This document shows positions 26,231 through 39,439 of a stretch of DNA of 64,000 bases, in pieces. The notes below the pieces were generated by a model. That model made no database searches and was not told the origin of the DNA. It was given only the letters and a program-made list of their open reading frames with translations. Positions within the stretch are counted from its first letter, which is position 1; each line of letters opens with the position of its first letter. The DNA lies in NCBI RefSeq assembly GCF_000524195.1, contig NW_020170381.1:3821282-3885281 (forward strand), given 5' to 3'. Origin of the DNA: Echinococcus granulosus. Lineage: Eukaryota > Platyhelminthes > Cestoda > Cyclophyllidea > Taeniidae. The position numbers and the translations under genes were made by a program.

Positions 26231-29200
26231 TGTCAGTCTGCCTCCCCGCCGGATTCAACTAAGCACAACAGGATTATGTGCAAGACACCTACTTCTGCTT
26301 CTTCAAAACTGTTGGAACAAGCAGGACTAGTGATCCAGAAGGAAAAAAGCCTTACTCTTATGTTTCTTAGACAACGCAAGATCTTACACCCCATACCACC
26401 AGAAGACTGAACCGCGGGAATGTATACACACTTCATGGGAAAATGAGATTAAAGGTGTTATTGTCTCGCTTCACCTCACATCACTGCTCCCTCTCCATTC
26501 CCAACATGCTTCTCCAAGTGACGCTTGTCTCCTTTACTTGATGATGGCGTTCAACGGTCACACGGTCAAGCGCCATGTAGGGTGGACACATTTGGGAAAG
26601 CAGGGTGAAATGGAAACACAGGTGGCTAGAGCATGGCTTTTTGCCCATGGAAGCAAAACCTTGTAGAGAAGTGGAATTCTCAGCGAACTTGTGTCACTTT
26701 ACGATGGTGATAATTTAAGGTATAAAATGTGGCCTAAATCATCACGGATTTATTGAAAATTCTTTTGATATTAAATTCTCAATATTTACTTGCTTACCTT
26801 ATATATAGTAATTCTAACAATTTTATTTGAATGGAAGTCTTTGAGAACCTAACCAAGTCAATTGGACTAGCACGAAGTTGAGTTTCGAAAGAGACAATAT
26901 TTAGAGAGTCAAATCATTCTATTTCATTAATTCACCAAATATCTAGATATCTGGAGTTGAAGCCAAACAATTTATTAACAATGCAACAAATCCACCCGGT
27001 TTGGCCGACTATCAGCGCTTGGGGAAATAGAAAAATCATTATTATAAGCAAACTTTTCAACTTGGAGCCTTTGACCTCACCGACGGTTAATGTGTGGCCA
27101 TAGGTCAGTTCAACTGACCTCACATCCTACCCACACATACCAGACAAGGTGGATGTTTGTGCTAACGAGGCTGAATGATAGTTTTGTGAGAAATTCATGA
27201 CTGTCGTCCACGTTGTCCTACTTCTATAAAAACTCGCTTTCCCTTGAATGCGAAGTCGGACCATTATGTTACTACTCGAGGGGTGAACAAATAATAACAC
27301 AGCTAGGGTAAATAACATCCCTTTCGAGTATCCAGTGGGTCTAGCGAGTAGGCGCAAAGTCCACGAGGAGCATTAGCTTAATATTAAAACTGACGATTTC
27401 TCAATGGTAGCACTGTTGTACAAAGCCCAGGCAAGTTATTTCACATTACAAGAACGAAAAGGAGTCATGCGAAGGTGCCAGAGGTTGCCAGATTTGCTTC
27501 TAAAGACGATGTCAGACAAAGGCACGTGGAAATAGCTATTTCAGAGGAGTGCAGAAGGTCAACAAATATAAATTTAAATAGGTCTATTTACAACACCAGA
27601 ATATTAAGGTAAATATTACTAATTTCAACAGCAAATGAAATTTAGCTGAACAATAGCAATTGAATTTGAACTTCATCTTGGCGGCCATAAATTTTCACAT
27701 GCTCTACCCTATTTGTGTCCGCACTGCTAGATAATTCGGAGTGTTTACAAATCTTTTAAATGACAGCCCTGTGACCGAAAGTGGTGGGTAAAGTTTTGTC
27801 AACCGCTTAAACATGTTGCCCTCGACTTGATTATGAAATGTCAAATTGTCTTTGTTTTGCAACATCTAGCACGATCAAACCCAGCCTAGTTGGATTTATG
27901 GGCAATAAAGGCTTTCCACGTCCCACGAGAGACTGATCTCCAAGGCTTGAGTGGCGTGGTAATTACTTGACAGGAGGTTTGCTGAAGGTGTTTCATAATA
28001 ATTGCTTATGTTATCCAATCATGTTAGTTGCCAGTGCTAGTTGAAGGCTGGGTTATTAACAGGCTCAACGCAAAAGTACCGAAGAAAACCGGCTAGTACA
28101 GTCCAGACCTTTTAGGCCTAATATAAAATTTATCACTAGTATTTTTTTGACAACCTCTAAAGCTGCTCTAACCTAATAAATTTAATTATTTTCAGCCTTT
28201 AAGCTCAGCCAGTTAAGCAACCACTTATGCCATGAAATGGCATAGAGCACGCGCTTACTTGACTGTAAAATCTGGTCTTGACCAGGGAATCTGAGACGTC
28301 ACGTATTTGCGTCACTACTAATGACTGTGTTAAACGCACACGGTTTGCAGTAGCAGAAGCTGGTCGTCACAATTAACTAGCCATCCTTTGTAGTGACTAC
28401 TCTCCTATGCCCTTCCTTTCCTAGATCTTCCCTGGCACCCACAAGGATGAGACATGTTAATACAAATGCAGCGAATATTTTGTTGATTTGTGCGAAAATG
28501 GTTTGATTTCCCTGGGGAAAAAGCGAAAGAGGGGAGGTGAAGAGGGGGTGAGGTGTGAAAAGGCGATATGGGAAAGGGGATGCAAAGCAAAATTAAGGGT
28601 AATCAAGCTACTTTGAATTATTGATCTTTGGGGAATTGCCTGCATTTGACAGGGCAAATGGAGAACAGACAGACAGGAGGGAGAGGAGGAGAAATAAATT
28701 GCCTCTAGTCCTGATTTCCCAATGAATTACGCATCCCTTCTGTAAGTAAGAGAAGGAGGAGGAAGAGGTTCCAAGTTCTCAACCCATGGAGACGATTTAT
28801 TTGGTGGATAAAGCCATTGTCAATGTCAAACATGCCATTACAAAAGCGCTGTAAATAAAAAGACGATAGCATCACTTTGTAGTCATATTTCATGCGCGCG
28901 TCTGTGGTTTCATTTTTAGTTACAAATTGAAGCAAAATGAATCAGGAGAATGCTAAAAATCCCTTCGGTTGGAAAGATGACGAGGATATAGTAATATTTT
29001 TGTTAAATCGCATCACCGATTTTACAAAATTTTACTCAAAAAATTCCTGGTTTAAGCATTTTTGATTTTGAATTCTATTTTATGTAATTTTTGAGGCAAT
29101 TTTAAGACCGTAAGCTTGGTATTCTCTGTTGGCTTTAAATTCAAAGCAAAGAAGCGCAGGCATGACTGAATCCCAGTTAGTGTGTGGAATTTCTGCTGGT

Positions 29201-30567
29201 AAAAATGGTTTAGGGAAAAACCGCCTTTAGGTTCCATGAATCTCAATGCGAGAGAAAAAGTGAAGGAGAGAGAAAGGACTTGGGTATCCTTTTTTACCTC
29301 CTCGTACACATTCATCTCAATAAAGTATTCACTTTTTCTCTCCCCTTCTCTCCTTCTCTTTGTGCAATTTCTTGCTTGTTAGTAATCGAAGAAAGAAATT
29401 GCGGAAAGCTGTGGGCTTCTTAAACTAGACCTTATGCGGATGAAGACATTATAGTGGGTAAATGGGCCTCTCAAATCAGAAAAAAGGCAAGATAAATGGC
29501 AGTATGCAGATTGCTCTATCGACATTGCTCGAATGATTATTGAAGATGACTTGGCTTTGCCTACGAACAATTTGCTAAGTAGAATAAACTTTACCTCAGT
29601 TGTTGGATTTCCAAATGTCTCGCTAAATTTATCAAGAAATAGAACCGCTTATGCCACATTAGGTATCCATCGTCCACAATCAACTCAAACTCAGTTAGTG
29701 CCACTTAATTCTTCGCAATGAAACGATTCCTCTTTTAAGCGGTAAGGCAAAAGTAAACAAGACATCAGAACAATTAGTTATTAGAACAACATTTCTTGAA
29801 AGGTAATACTTTCAGCCTCTAAATAATTTCAAGAACATTCACCACAAAGCTTATGCACATCAATACTTTTCTGCCAAGGATATACACTTTTATCTACAAG
29901 GGTTTGCAAAGAGATGAAAATGACTTCACTGGAGTTGTACAGTCCAAGAAATCTATTTGTTGTCTTGATACCAAAAAGTGGAGAGCGTGTCACTTGCGCC
30001 TTTGAGTTTGCACAAAAAGTCGGTAGGCGGTTTTTCTTTTGCCAACACTTTTGGCCAATCCCATGTTCACCTAGTTCACCAGTCAAGTGGCCACCGTTCT
30101 CGAGGATCTTCCATCGCATGTGGCGTGAAACACAACCATATTGGAGTATCGCTTTTTCCCTCACCTGAATCAAACTGAACGAAATTGAGGAGTTTCGATG
30201 ACTACTGACGCGGTCAAATCACATATTTATTCACCTAGTCTGGTGGATTTATTTTTGCTCTTAACATACTCCTGCCTCTAGTGCTTATGTGCGGTATTTA
30301 AAAAGACGGTGGAGGGTACTCCACTCTTGGAAGGTTAATGTCCACGTACTTCGCAGGGACTTTTGTATATGGGCGTTCTACCTAATTTACGTTTCGAAAT
30401 CAAATTCACTAGTAGTTCAGTTGACTTGGCAGCCTCCTTTGGACAATTTATCATATCTCTACAATTTTAAGGAATGAACTCTCAGTACAAGCTTCTCAAA
30501 CATGGCGGTAAAGAGATAGCAGGATAACATTTATTGTAATCAAATGTGCATCTACATGGGTTCTTCA

Positions 30568-30831
30568 TTCTCTCGCGATTCGACCTCCATGAAGGTAAGC
30601 TAATTGTGCGTTTGTACACTCTTCAACGCCTTCCAGGATAACTTGTGAACTAATATTTTCAGCGCTGTGGAAGAAACATTGTGCCTCAAAATACGTTTTT
30701 ACTTGAAGGGGATTGGAGAGGACTTCTTGAGAAGCCCTCAAAGCTGACCTTTTGTTTGAGGGTAAATATTCAGTGGAGCCATGGGCTGACTCACACCCAC
30801 ATCCAAAAGTCGTGGTAGCAGATGCCGTCAT
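30568..30831 (-). CDS. unassigned coding-like ORF, 88 codons
   Basis: An ATG-started open frame on the minus strand with protein-like composition. The N-terminal third is Ser/Thr/Cys-rich and the rest reads as helical and charged, with pieces such as VKTYFEAQCFFHSAENISSQ and ILEGVEECTNAQLAYLHGG. It has no signal peptide, membrane segment or known motif. It could be a small gene, one exon of a larger gene, or chance. Neither a poly(A) signal nor clear splice sites decide this. Confidence 0.25.
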
Positions 30832-31689
30832 TGAATCAGTTAAGTTACAACGACATCACCGGTAGGCAAATCATGTCAACTGAAGGCGAATTCGCCAGGG
30901 TTGGCGAATCCCTGTGACTCATTGCTCCTCCCTTGCCCTCTTGCTTGGTGGTCATCTAACTAATCGGCATCATTAAATGACTCGCCTAAACGCCACTTTC
31001 CTAGGGAAACTCGTAGAAGACGGCAAGCACGTCTCCTCGTTACACTGACTGGATGGTTTGCGATTGCCTCACTTTGAGGGCTAAGTATGACTGTTGATCT
31101 TACCAAGGGGAGATGAGGTAGTGGAGTGGACTTTGATGAATCGGCAGGCTTCATGGAAAGAGAAAATAAACTGTGGAAGGAGCTAATAATTACAGGGTGG
31201 TAGGTCTTTAAAAGGAGTGTCACCTAAGATTGTTTAGTGAGCTAAAGTAAACGTTGCAAAATGGGGCCAAATTTTCAAAAAATTATTACCTTTTCGTTCA
31301 AAAGGGACTGCGCCTTTGCGAGATTATATCAACTACTTTTAGATTTTCAATGCAAAATACGGTAACGACCTGCTAGAATGATGGATCTTGGAAATATCAG
31401 CTTCTATACCAGGTAGGGTGGAAATTTCTTGTTATGGCCTATTCAAAGTTCTAGCATTGCTGAACTCGACTTTCAGATAGGACCTCCATCAAAGTAACCA
31501 TTCTACCAAATGCGATAAACATTTCTCGCACAATGACCTACACCTATCAAAGCTAGATGCATCAAGTAGTTTCCCTTGCAAACGACAAGTTATTAAAAGA
31601 CTTTATAAATTGCAATTATTTAAGTAAAAATAAAAGGAGAGGAATAAAGTTAAAAGATATTTTTGACAGAAGAAGAGCATGGTTTCCGG

Positions 31690-32480
31690 CCTTCCTTCGA
31701 CTTCAAAGAAGTCTCGGAGAGCTACATTGGTGGCAGCGGAAAGCAAATTCTACCTTGAAGGAGAAACATCCTGATGCGTGATGTAAGAAATTCATATATT
31801 GTAGATAGGAAAATCTGTGATGACCCCTATCAGAAGGTAGAAAAGTGGTGTGTACTTTGGGCAACTACTTCAGTCCCTTATTCTACGGAAAGCGACACTA
31901 GCCGTGAACCATCGGTATGGAGCTGTCTGCGTTAATTAAGTTAACACGCGGTATCTCCTTCACCTCCCTGTTAGCTACATAGACCCTACATTGATTTGTC
32001 TGGTCGGCATTGCAGTGAGAATAAAGTCGCAAGGAGGAATAGGTGCGAAACCATATCTCAACAGAACAATGTTAAATATCGCCCTTTAGTAAATGACTCA
32101 TCTCTTAAGGCAGTATCCCTACAAGTAGCGGTAAACATACATGATGGGCTGCATATTCCCCTTTTCCCAATGCAGTTCTCAAACAGGACGAAAATCCTGA
32201 TTCACTGGAATTGCCAGGGGGGATCAGTGGAGTTACTGTCACATCAAAGATTGGCAGGTTTTGTTAATGGGTGTTTTTCCCACAGCATCGAAACATTGTG
32301 ATAATCAAAGCTGGAGGTTTACCATAAAGCGCGCCTAGGACAATGCTCAAAAGAAGAGAGAAAATACGTAATGGGTTGGCTGTTTACTTAGAGGTTTTGG
32401 TTGTCACGCAAGAGCGCAGCTATGCTAGCTTCGCCTAGCGCTTGGCCTCTGGGCCGTGCCGGCACCTTTAACCCCTAATG
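31690..32480 (-). mobile_element. copy B of the ~0.9 kb terminal-direct-repeat element
   Basis: Matches copies A and C along its length. Shared blocks include TCTC(A/T)ACAGAACAATG-TAAA (32057; also about 2730) and the C/G-ACACTAGCCGTGAA block (31891; matches 39781 and, reversed, 52165). The right end (about 32395-32480) aligns with the terminal repeats of the other copies (GGTTTTGG, then GGCCTCTGG). The left terminal repeat is not clear; GGTTTCCGGCCTTCCTTC at 31681 may be its remnant. The 101-codon open frame at 31996-32301 (+) is antisense to the element and is not considered a gene. Confidence 0.6.
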
Positions 32481-32489
32481 TTGATCGAC

Positions 32490-35235
32490 AATACATATAG
32501 TTATCCTAGCATCACGTCTTCTTTTATCTTAAAAAAAAATCTTGAAAAGCTACGCCTCCTCATTTTAAAAGCCAAAACTTTGAATTTTAAATTAAACAAT
32601 GCCAAAGAAATTCCAAATTTTTCAGAAATAATATTCCGAGTGTTTTTGCTTCGCAAACACTCATTTTAAATCAGATCTCAATTAATCTCAGCAAAATACC
32701 AATCCGCTGCAGATGTTGGAATTAAAAACACAGAGTTGTTTAAGAAAAGGAATTTGACCAAATGGGAGTGCAAGAAATTACAACTGATTAAGTCCAAGAT
32801 GTACGACATGCAATAGTATTATGCATAAATATTACAAACACGCACCTAATTTCAAAACCCTTTAGAACTGAAATGATTTCCTTTCATCCATGGTACTGTG
32901 GTTGAAAAATTAGCTAAGAAATAGCCCTTTCTTCAAAAACAGGCGCAGAGGACTCCAAAATAGCATGCTTTTCTTTTCTCTAAAGGCAAGGAAATAAAAT
33001 CTGATTTATAGAATGTATCTTCATTCGTGGAATGTGAAATAGTGGCGGTGTTAGACTAATGGAGTAAGGATTTCCCCCTGGTTAGTTGGCTACAAATTTA
33101 AAGCAATTAAACAAAAAATCAGCGGTTCATTCAACGAATTAATTGCAAATTTTTGTTTGCAGCTATTACGGGGCTTAGAGGTTCTTTTGTACCAACCATT
33201 CGTACTTAACTGCAGCACGACCCTCCAACGGACTGTGAATGGCCATTATTTTTCTTATTTAACATCAATCCATACCAGATGTCACTAAGAGAAAAAAAAA
33301 GTGTCATGAGTCCCGATTGACATTTTGTATTAGTCTCTGTCAACGGAGCGACGTGGTCTCAAATGCAGCACTGCTGCTTAAAGCGAATTCTTTACCTGCG
33401 CAAATTAATGTTGTTTGTTTAGGGATATTCAACCACTCGGGCGCTTCAGTCACCATAAGCCTCGATCATCATCTTGGCGTTCTGGCGTTCTGTTCAGGCT
33501 GTCTCAGTTAACAGTCCATTGCTCTTCTGCAAGTTAAAAGTCAAGTTCTATCCCAACCCGCTAGTCTAATAGAGTCTCTATGAGAGTGAGAGAGCTTGAC
33601 AGAGCAAGATACAAGTATGTTTGTTCCCACTGTCAATGGACTTTGTACCCTTTCATAAAGAACAAGGAAATGGTGAGTGGATTGCTAATCTCTTTAAAAA
33701 TTGAAATACCCTTTGTTGGAAGATGATTAAATGTGTGTGAGAAAGTAACATTTTCACTAGTGCCTGGGAGATCGCGCATTAAACTAAAATAGCTCCAATA
33801 AAAGATTTCATCACAGCTACGAATGCGACCAATTTCTGAGTTAAGCATTTATAATTTAATGTAGAACTGAGATTGCGGAAATATGACATGAAATAATATT
33901 CGGTCCAAAATATTAAAAGACTTTTATCTGGGATTGAAAAAGAGGGTAGGCTCGTACATGGCTGCCTACTTGTAGCGCCACCAGACCTGTCTAAAAATGG
34001 AAGAAGACGGCACTTGGGCAGAACGTGCATTTTCGACCTACAGAAGGGCTTGAGGGCTGTCGGCAAGGAGACAATGGGAGAGCCCTATAATGACCTATTA
34101 TCAACCAAGAAGCATTACGGTATGGTAAAAAGCAAACTAGTAATAGTTCGTCTTAATCTGCTGCTGACAAAAGACAGAAACCGAAAGGAACTATTAGAGT
34201 TTGAATAGTTTCGCTCCATGAGAAAGAACGACTTTCACTACTGCATCCCACTAATCAAACACTGATCTACTCAAAAGCTACCTTGATGAGTTAAACAAAT
34301 ATTGTCGTTCATTATATCCAGCCGTTTAAATAGTAAGGATACATACCAAGGCTACAAAGATGAAAATTTTACAAGATAGGATGGTTTCTTTCTTATTGGG
34401 GCTTAGTATTAAACTTTATTTAAGTTTGATTCCAATGTGTTGGCAACACAAAGTAAAGATAATTTCTCCATTTTAAAACTCATTCAAGCAAACAGCTCCG
34501 AATTCGCTCTTGGTAAGACTTCTTGAGTAATCAGACTCACTGACTAAATCTTCCACGCCTCAGTGAATTTTCTAATGAAAATTTTCCCTCACAAACATTG
34601 TGTTAAGAACTCTTTCGAGGGAATGCACATTTGAGCACACTTTGACGCAATTAAATTGCTCCGTAAATATTCATTAACGCTTCTAAGGCATTGCCAAACG
34701 GAGTCATGTATTTTGTTAGCGGTTTACGTGACTCTTCATTTCACGCCTCTCGCCGAGCCGATCGAAGTAGAGCATTTCATCAACCCCAACCTCTTGCTGA
34801 TTTGCAATAAATAAGTATGAAAAAAATAAATTAATCTTGCTGCATAAATAATTTGCCCTCCTTTGTGCCTCAACTCTTGACGTGAACTTGTCGCGCACCC
34901 ATCAAGATATGCTCAAAAAGTGACATCTAATTCACTCTGACAGGCAAGCGCTTTTGCCACCACCTCATGCATTAGCTAGCGTCTATTCCACATCCACTAT
35001 TCCGCTTTATTTAGGCTAAAGATAACTTTTATCCTTTCTGCATCACTGAATTCAAAGTCTCTCATTTTTCCGGATGTCAATTTAGCATAGGTGTATGAAG
35101 CTGTCAACTCTCCTGCGTCCTACTTCCTGTGATTCGTAATTATGATAAACGAAGTAATGGGATTTTGGTAACAACGTCTAAGGTAGTAATGTTTTGCACA
35201 TCTTTCCTTACATTACAAGGTTGTTTTGTTTAATG
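32490..35235. other. intergenic, no gene seen
   Basis: AT-rich with A/T homopolymer runs. No open frame has both protein-like composition and splice borders, and I saw no repeat shared with the rest of the window. Confidence 0.4.
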
Positions 35236-35238
35236 AAA

Positions 35239-35454
35239 CTACTTTAGTGACATCCACACTACCATCTGATAAGCTAGCATAATCAGTCCGAGAATTACGT
35301 ACTTGGCGCTGAGCGGGACGAATTCGTAGGGCTGCGCTAGCGAGGCGCGCTGAATCACACTACGCAATTTGAGTCGTCTTGTGCAGTCCCTTGTGGTGTC
35401 ATCTAATACCTTTGCCAAAAAATCACTAGAAAAAAGTGCAGGAAAACCATGCAT
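35239..35454 (-). CDS. small single-pass membrane protein candidate, 71 aa
   Basis: An ATG-started minus-strand frame in a GC-richer island. Residues 1-45 are polar with a basic stretch (TRRLKLRSVIQRASLAQP), followed by one strongly hydrophobic C-terminal helix at about 50-68 (YVILGLIMLAYQMVVW) and a short Ser-Leu-Lys tail. This would suit a tail-anchored or single-pass protein of an internal membrane. It lies head-to-head with the ORF at 35691, and 236 bases separate the two start codons, so a shared bidirectional promoter is plausible. I do not recognise the family. It could also be the first exon of a longer gene, since 71 residues is short. Confidence 0.35.
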   Translation of the reverse strand: MHGFPALFSSDFLAKVLDDTTRDCTRRLKLRSVIQRASLAQPYEFVPLSAKYVILGLIMLAYQMVVWMSLK

Positions 35455-35690
35455 GTGGGTTTGAACTATGCTCTTCCCCCCTTTTTTAATTTTTTCTGCC
35501 GAGGATTCGGAAATCGATAGGGGTGCAGACTATGTCTGCGTATGCTACAGCAAGGGCATCGTTTTTTTTGCACCCGAGATAAACTCCTCCCCCGTGGCGC
35601 AATGAAAAAAAGGCAAACAGGACATCGGAAATCGGCTTAGATCCCTCCCTCTGTTGATGCTATCGCGGCTATTGGTCGTGTTGGTATTGT
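35455..35690. promoter_or_regulatory. candidate bidirectional promoter
   Basis: The spacer between two divergent start codons is GC-richer than the neighbourhood, holds pyrimidine-rich stretches (CTTCCCCCC, CTCCTCCCCCG), and has a repeated GGAAATCG-type word (35509 and 35628). There is no TATA box at a fixed distance. This is inferred from layout only. Confidence 0.3.
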
Positions 35691-35990
35691 ATGAGTCACG
35701 CTACTAACTCAGTAACAGAGGCGAAGTGTGTGATGCTAGCGCAAGATAAGAGCGGAAAGCGCGCACACGAGGGCGCGCTTACCACCATGCTGTCAGCTCA
35801 ATTCGTCGTCTTCGTCGTCGTAGCCCTAGTCCCGGCCGGTTTATTCATTCTAGCAAGGAAACGAGTAGAGCAGCAGCAGAAAGGGGTGCCAATCTTTGTG
35901 TACACAAAACACAAACCTACACATCAGCCAATCCGCCTACACTTCCCCAGAGGCCACATTTTTGAGTGGCAATTTTTTTTTGAGAAATAG
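35691..35990 (+). CDS. membrane-protein ORF, possible VMA21-like first exon
   Basis: The ATG-started frame has a polar N-terminus of about 32 residues, then one hydrophobic helix (FVVFVVVALVPAGLFILARK, about residues 38-57) and a basic/glutamine-rich flank (RKRVEQQQK). The helix with VPxGL and a following basic residue resembles the first membrane segment of VMA21-type V-ATPase assembly factors of the ER. That match is by eye and short. VMA21 has a second membrane helix, which is absent here and would need a downstream exon I could not find. The real coding part may stop at a donor near the QQQK region; the remaining frame to 35990 is unremarkable. It lies divergently to the ORF at 35239-35454. 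Confidence 0.3.
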   Translation: MSHATNSVTEAKCVMLAQDKSGKRAHEGALTTMLSAQFVVFVVVALVPAGLFILARKRVEQQQKGVPIFVYTKHKPTHQPIRLHFPRGHIFEWQFFFEK

Positions 35991-36322
35991 TTGCATTTAT
36001 CTAATTTCTCAATTTTCTACCCACCAATTGAGATGGGGAGGCATTTTCCAACCTAAAAGTTGACATGTGAAGTTTTGTTGTCATTTTGACGTTTTTCTCC
36101 CATGCCAACGGCAATCTTTCCTCTTCAAATTATCCAAATAAAGTGACAATTGTCAATGGAGATTCTCAAAGCAGACTATAGTGCATGTGTTCACTAAGTA
36201 CGAAATGCCCGGTATTCTTTAATTGCATCCACAAATTTATTCCATTCTACCTACTACAAAAAATAATTCTAATCTCTTAAACCCCTATTTTCTTATAAAA
36301 TACCCTCAAAATGAGTTCTTTT

Positions 36323-36544
36323 TTAAAACTCATCCTCCTTCTCTTGGTACAATAGTTTAGTGAAGAGTCCTTCAGCAGAAGTTTGAGCATTGTTGTTCAG
36401 CTCACCCACCATCCATTCGTTTGGCTGATCACGCATTTGGCCGATTACAGATGAGACAAAGCTTTTGAAACCAAGGAGATGATTTAGTAAGAGGAGTAAT
36501 ACTAGTTTTGGGCAGCCAGCATCAATTAGGGTCAATTCTGCCAT
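36323..36544 (-). CDS. unassigned coding-like ORF or last exon, 73 codons
   Basis: A minus-strand frame with protein-like composition. It has a leucine-rich hydrophobic stretch (LVLLLLLNHLLGF), a polar helical part (GQMRDQPNEWMVGELNN) and an acidic end (YQEKEDEF) before TAA. An AATAAA on the minus strand lies about 80 bases beyond the stop (near 36240), as expected for a 3' terminal exon. An upstream AG at about 36510, or the ATG itself, could be its beginning. I recognise no family. A chance open frame remains possible. Confidence 0.3.
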   Translation of the reverse strand: MAELTLIDAGCPKLVLLLLLNHLLGFKSFVSSVIGQMRDQPNEWMVGELNNNAQTSAEGLFTKLLYQEKEDEF

Positions 36545-36549
36545 TCAAG

Positions 36550-39430
36550 TTCCACACAAATAATGCTATTCAAAAGGCTGGATAGAGGATGACAAAATTA
36601 TGCCACTGGTAAGTTCAGTTTACATTTTATAAACAATTGGACTGTTTAGGCATGGCGCGAATCAGTCGAGCTTCCAGTTTTAAATGAGGCCTCTTCTACT
36701 TTCTGATCAAACACCCTCCACCTTGGGTAAGGTTACTTCAACTTGCATTTGTTTGCCAACCCCTAAATTTACTCATTTTTATTTCACTTAAGTAATTTTT
36801 TTTAAAATGAACGCTAATTTTATTAGCTGTAAATGTTCCCTTCCATCCCGTTTTAAAGCGAGATTCGAAAAAAATTTACTCACTCTAATTACAAACTTAA
36901 ATGTGTGCTATTGTTAATTAAAGAGTTGAGATTTAAAAAACACATTTTTGGCCTTAATAACACATAATCTTTTACTCCCTCATTCTTTCTCTCCCTCGCT
37001 CTCGCCCTCACCCCCTCCACACAGAGTCTAATGAAATTGGGGGATGGCAGTAGGCTGCTAAAAATAAACGGCATAAACAACTCAACACTGAAGAACGACG
37101 ATTGCTAAACGATACATTCGCTTGGGGAGAGGAAGAATAATTAGAAAAAGGAGGTGGTTGATACAAATTTACCGTTTGAATGCAGATGCAGCAAGCGTTC
37201 TTTAATTAGCCGACGAAATCGCCAGATGAAAGCTCCATCCTTGGGGTGATTTGCTATGATAAAAAGAAAGCCATACAGCCCCTAGTGTAAATTTGTACTT
37301 CTCCACCCGAAAATGAGGCAATTCAAATATAGGCGATGTTTAAGCATTCAAAGGCAATAAGATGCTTGAACATTCCTACCTGACAACAGTATATCATTTC
37401 GAGAAGCAAAGGCATGAGCTAATATAGGCATCGATGGTCACCTGCATAAATTCTCAGGCTTCAAGCGAGTGAGCATCTGCTGCTTTCCCACACCAAGCAA
37501 AGTAGCAATGGGACCTACAAGTCTGGCACTGAAAAGGCATTAAAGAGATGACATCTTTTGATTTGCCTCCATGGCAATTAAGGCGGCACGTAAAAAAACT
37601 GTTTTGCAGAGTTTTCATGTGAACCTGGCATCAATACTGGAACGAGTACATAAAACACCTACTTCAGCATAAATATTATGGCGTACCGTATAGACATATA
37701 AGCTATTGGTTATCAATTTTGAACGGGAGACTGGTGTAGAAAAGGGCATTAGGAAGTCAGTGAGCTTTATAGATTTCGAGCTATCTATGCAGTTTCCTGT
37801 TAGACTGATTAATAGACACAAGCTGTAAAAATTGCATTCGTCTCAGAAACCACTTCTTGTAGCACAACTTCGAATGCGCATTACCTCGTTAGTTGTTTGG
37901 GGGGGTGAATTTGCAAATAATTAATGAGGAACAGCGAGAAATTGCACGCTACTGATTGTTTGTTAGTAAAAGATCGATTACACTTTCAGTTATTGGTGAA
38001 GGCAACGCAGTGAGCCGGATCAGTTCAATTTGTTAGTTCAAATTTTTGTTGGCCTATATTTACAATCAGAAGCCATCATCATGTTCAATGACATACCTGA
38101 GACTGATGTAGCTATGGACGACAAACAAAATGTTGTTTTTAAGGCAATCAAGGCCTCTTCATATTTTCAATGATAGCATAAGGCCCAAAATAACTAAAGC
38201 TTGCGATTTACAGTTCGCTACCATAAAAAACCATTAAATTATCATGGTTGTTGGGGCGGGTAATTCTGAATAATATAGAAGACGACTAATTTTGAGCAAA
38301 GGTGGAGGAATCAAAAGATCGTAATTCGAGCGAAACGAAGCCTTTAGCTAAAGCATCACATAATAAATAAAATACTTATTCGTAAGATTAAAGCAAATCA
38401 TTGCGTGGTAGTAAAGGAAATCTACACACAGACGCTTTAGGTACGCTTAAATTGGTGTTGCTACAATCAAAGAGACACGAGCGATCGAGGCACCGTTTGA
38501 ATTGCATGCACAAAATTTTTTAACACCCTACGATGATGTAAAGATAAGAAAATAGGCGCGAGGATTGATAATACCTCCAAAACAGTACACCCGATTCAGG
38601 TGGAATTATTTTCCATATTTGCAGGCAAAAACGGAACCGGCGTCTGTTAACTTCCCCATAAAGAGAATATTTGCCGGTTCTGTCAGGTTTTATTGCAGAA
38701 AGAGCAGCATTACAATGATTCATGGTGGGTTGCGCAATTTTCGCAACTGAATGGAGATTTTCTCTCAAGATAGTACCATTGTACGAAACTGACGATTCAA
38801 CTCGAATATCCCAAATTGCTGCATCTGCCACTTGAAGTCACCGTACATCAGGCTGCAAGCAATTCGGTGGACGATACAAGTAATCATGGCCCATGCGTAC
38901 CCATATTTATGGATGTTTAAAACAGATAATAAACAGCTTTTAAAGCAACAGAAATAGCCGAAAACAAGAAAAATCTATTTGATAAAACCAGGGACTACAG
39001 AAAAAGGGATTAAATTTTTGCTGTTTAAGTAGAATCAAAATGTCCTGCCTGTCATGACAAGTAAAGAAAAATGGACTATCTGTATGGTAAGAAGTGCTTC
39101 ATTTCCACTTGGAAACACAATAAAGTTATGATTACGAAGGGGACGTTAATCAAAAATGCTCCCCGAGCATGTGTTAAAATATGAATTTTAAAGGATGATA
39201 AATCTAAATATCTGTGTCGTTCATCTACCCTGTTAGGTGTGAATTCCAGGAACACGTAAATAAATAGGTGAAAAACATCTTTAAAGGTATGTAACAGTGA
39301 AAATCAGTTATTTATACTTTACAAAGGTTTAATTTAGAGGCTCATGAAAGCTCAGACGCCTTACTTGTCAGGTAACTACATGAATCACAAAGCCTACTCC
39401 TTGAGCAGTCTCTTAATGTACTACGTTGGT
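36550..39430. other. intergenic, no gene seen
   Basis: AT-rich with several poly(A)/poly(T) tracts. A TGTGTGG-free, CT-rich stretch at about 36975-37020 is low complexity. No exon is supported. Confidence 0.4.
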
Positions 39431-39439
39431 TGTTTGTTT

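Larger units (their letters stand above)
21582..30560. other. intergenic, microsatellites only
   Basis: No exon is supported. Two ATCC/TATC-type tandem stretches lie at 21793-21861 and 26133-26230. Several 60-100 codon open frames (for example 23383-23673 minus and 24405-24641 plus) lack splice borders or motifs. Confidence 0.4.

Noticed and set aside
26085..26410. Overlapping Ser/Pro/Leu-rich frames
   Set aside because: They translate a microsatellite.
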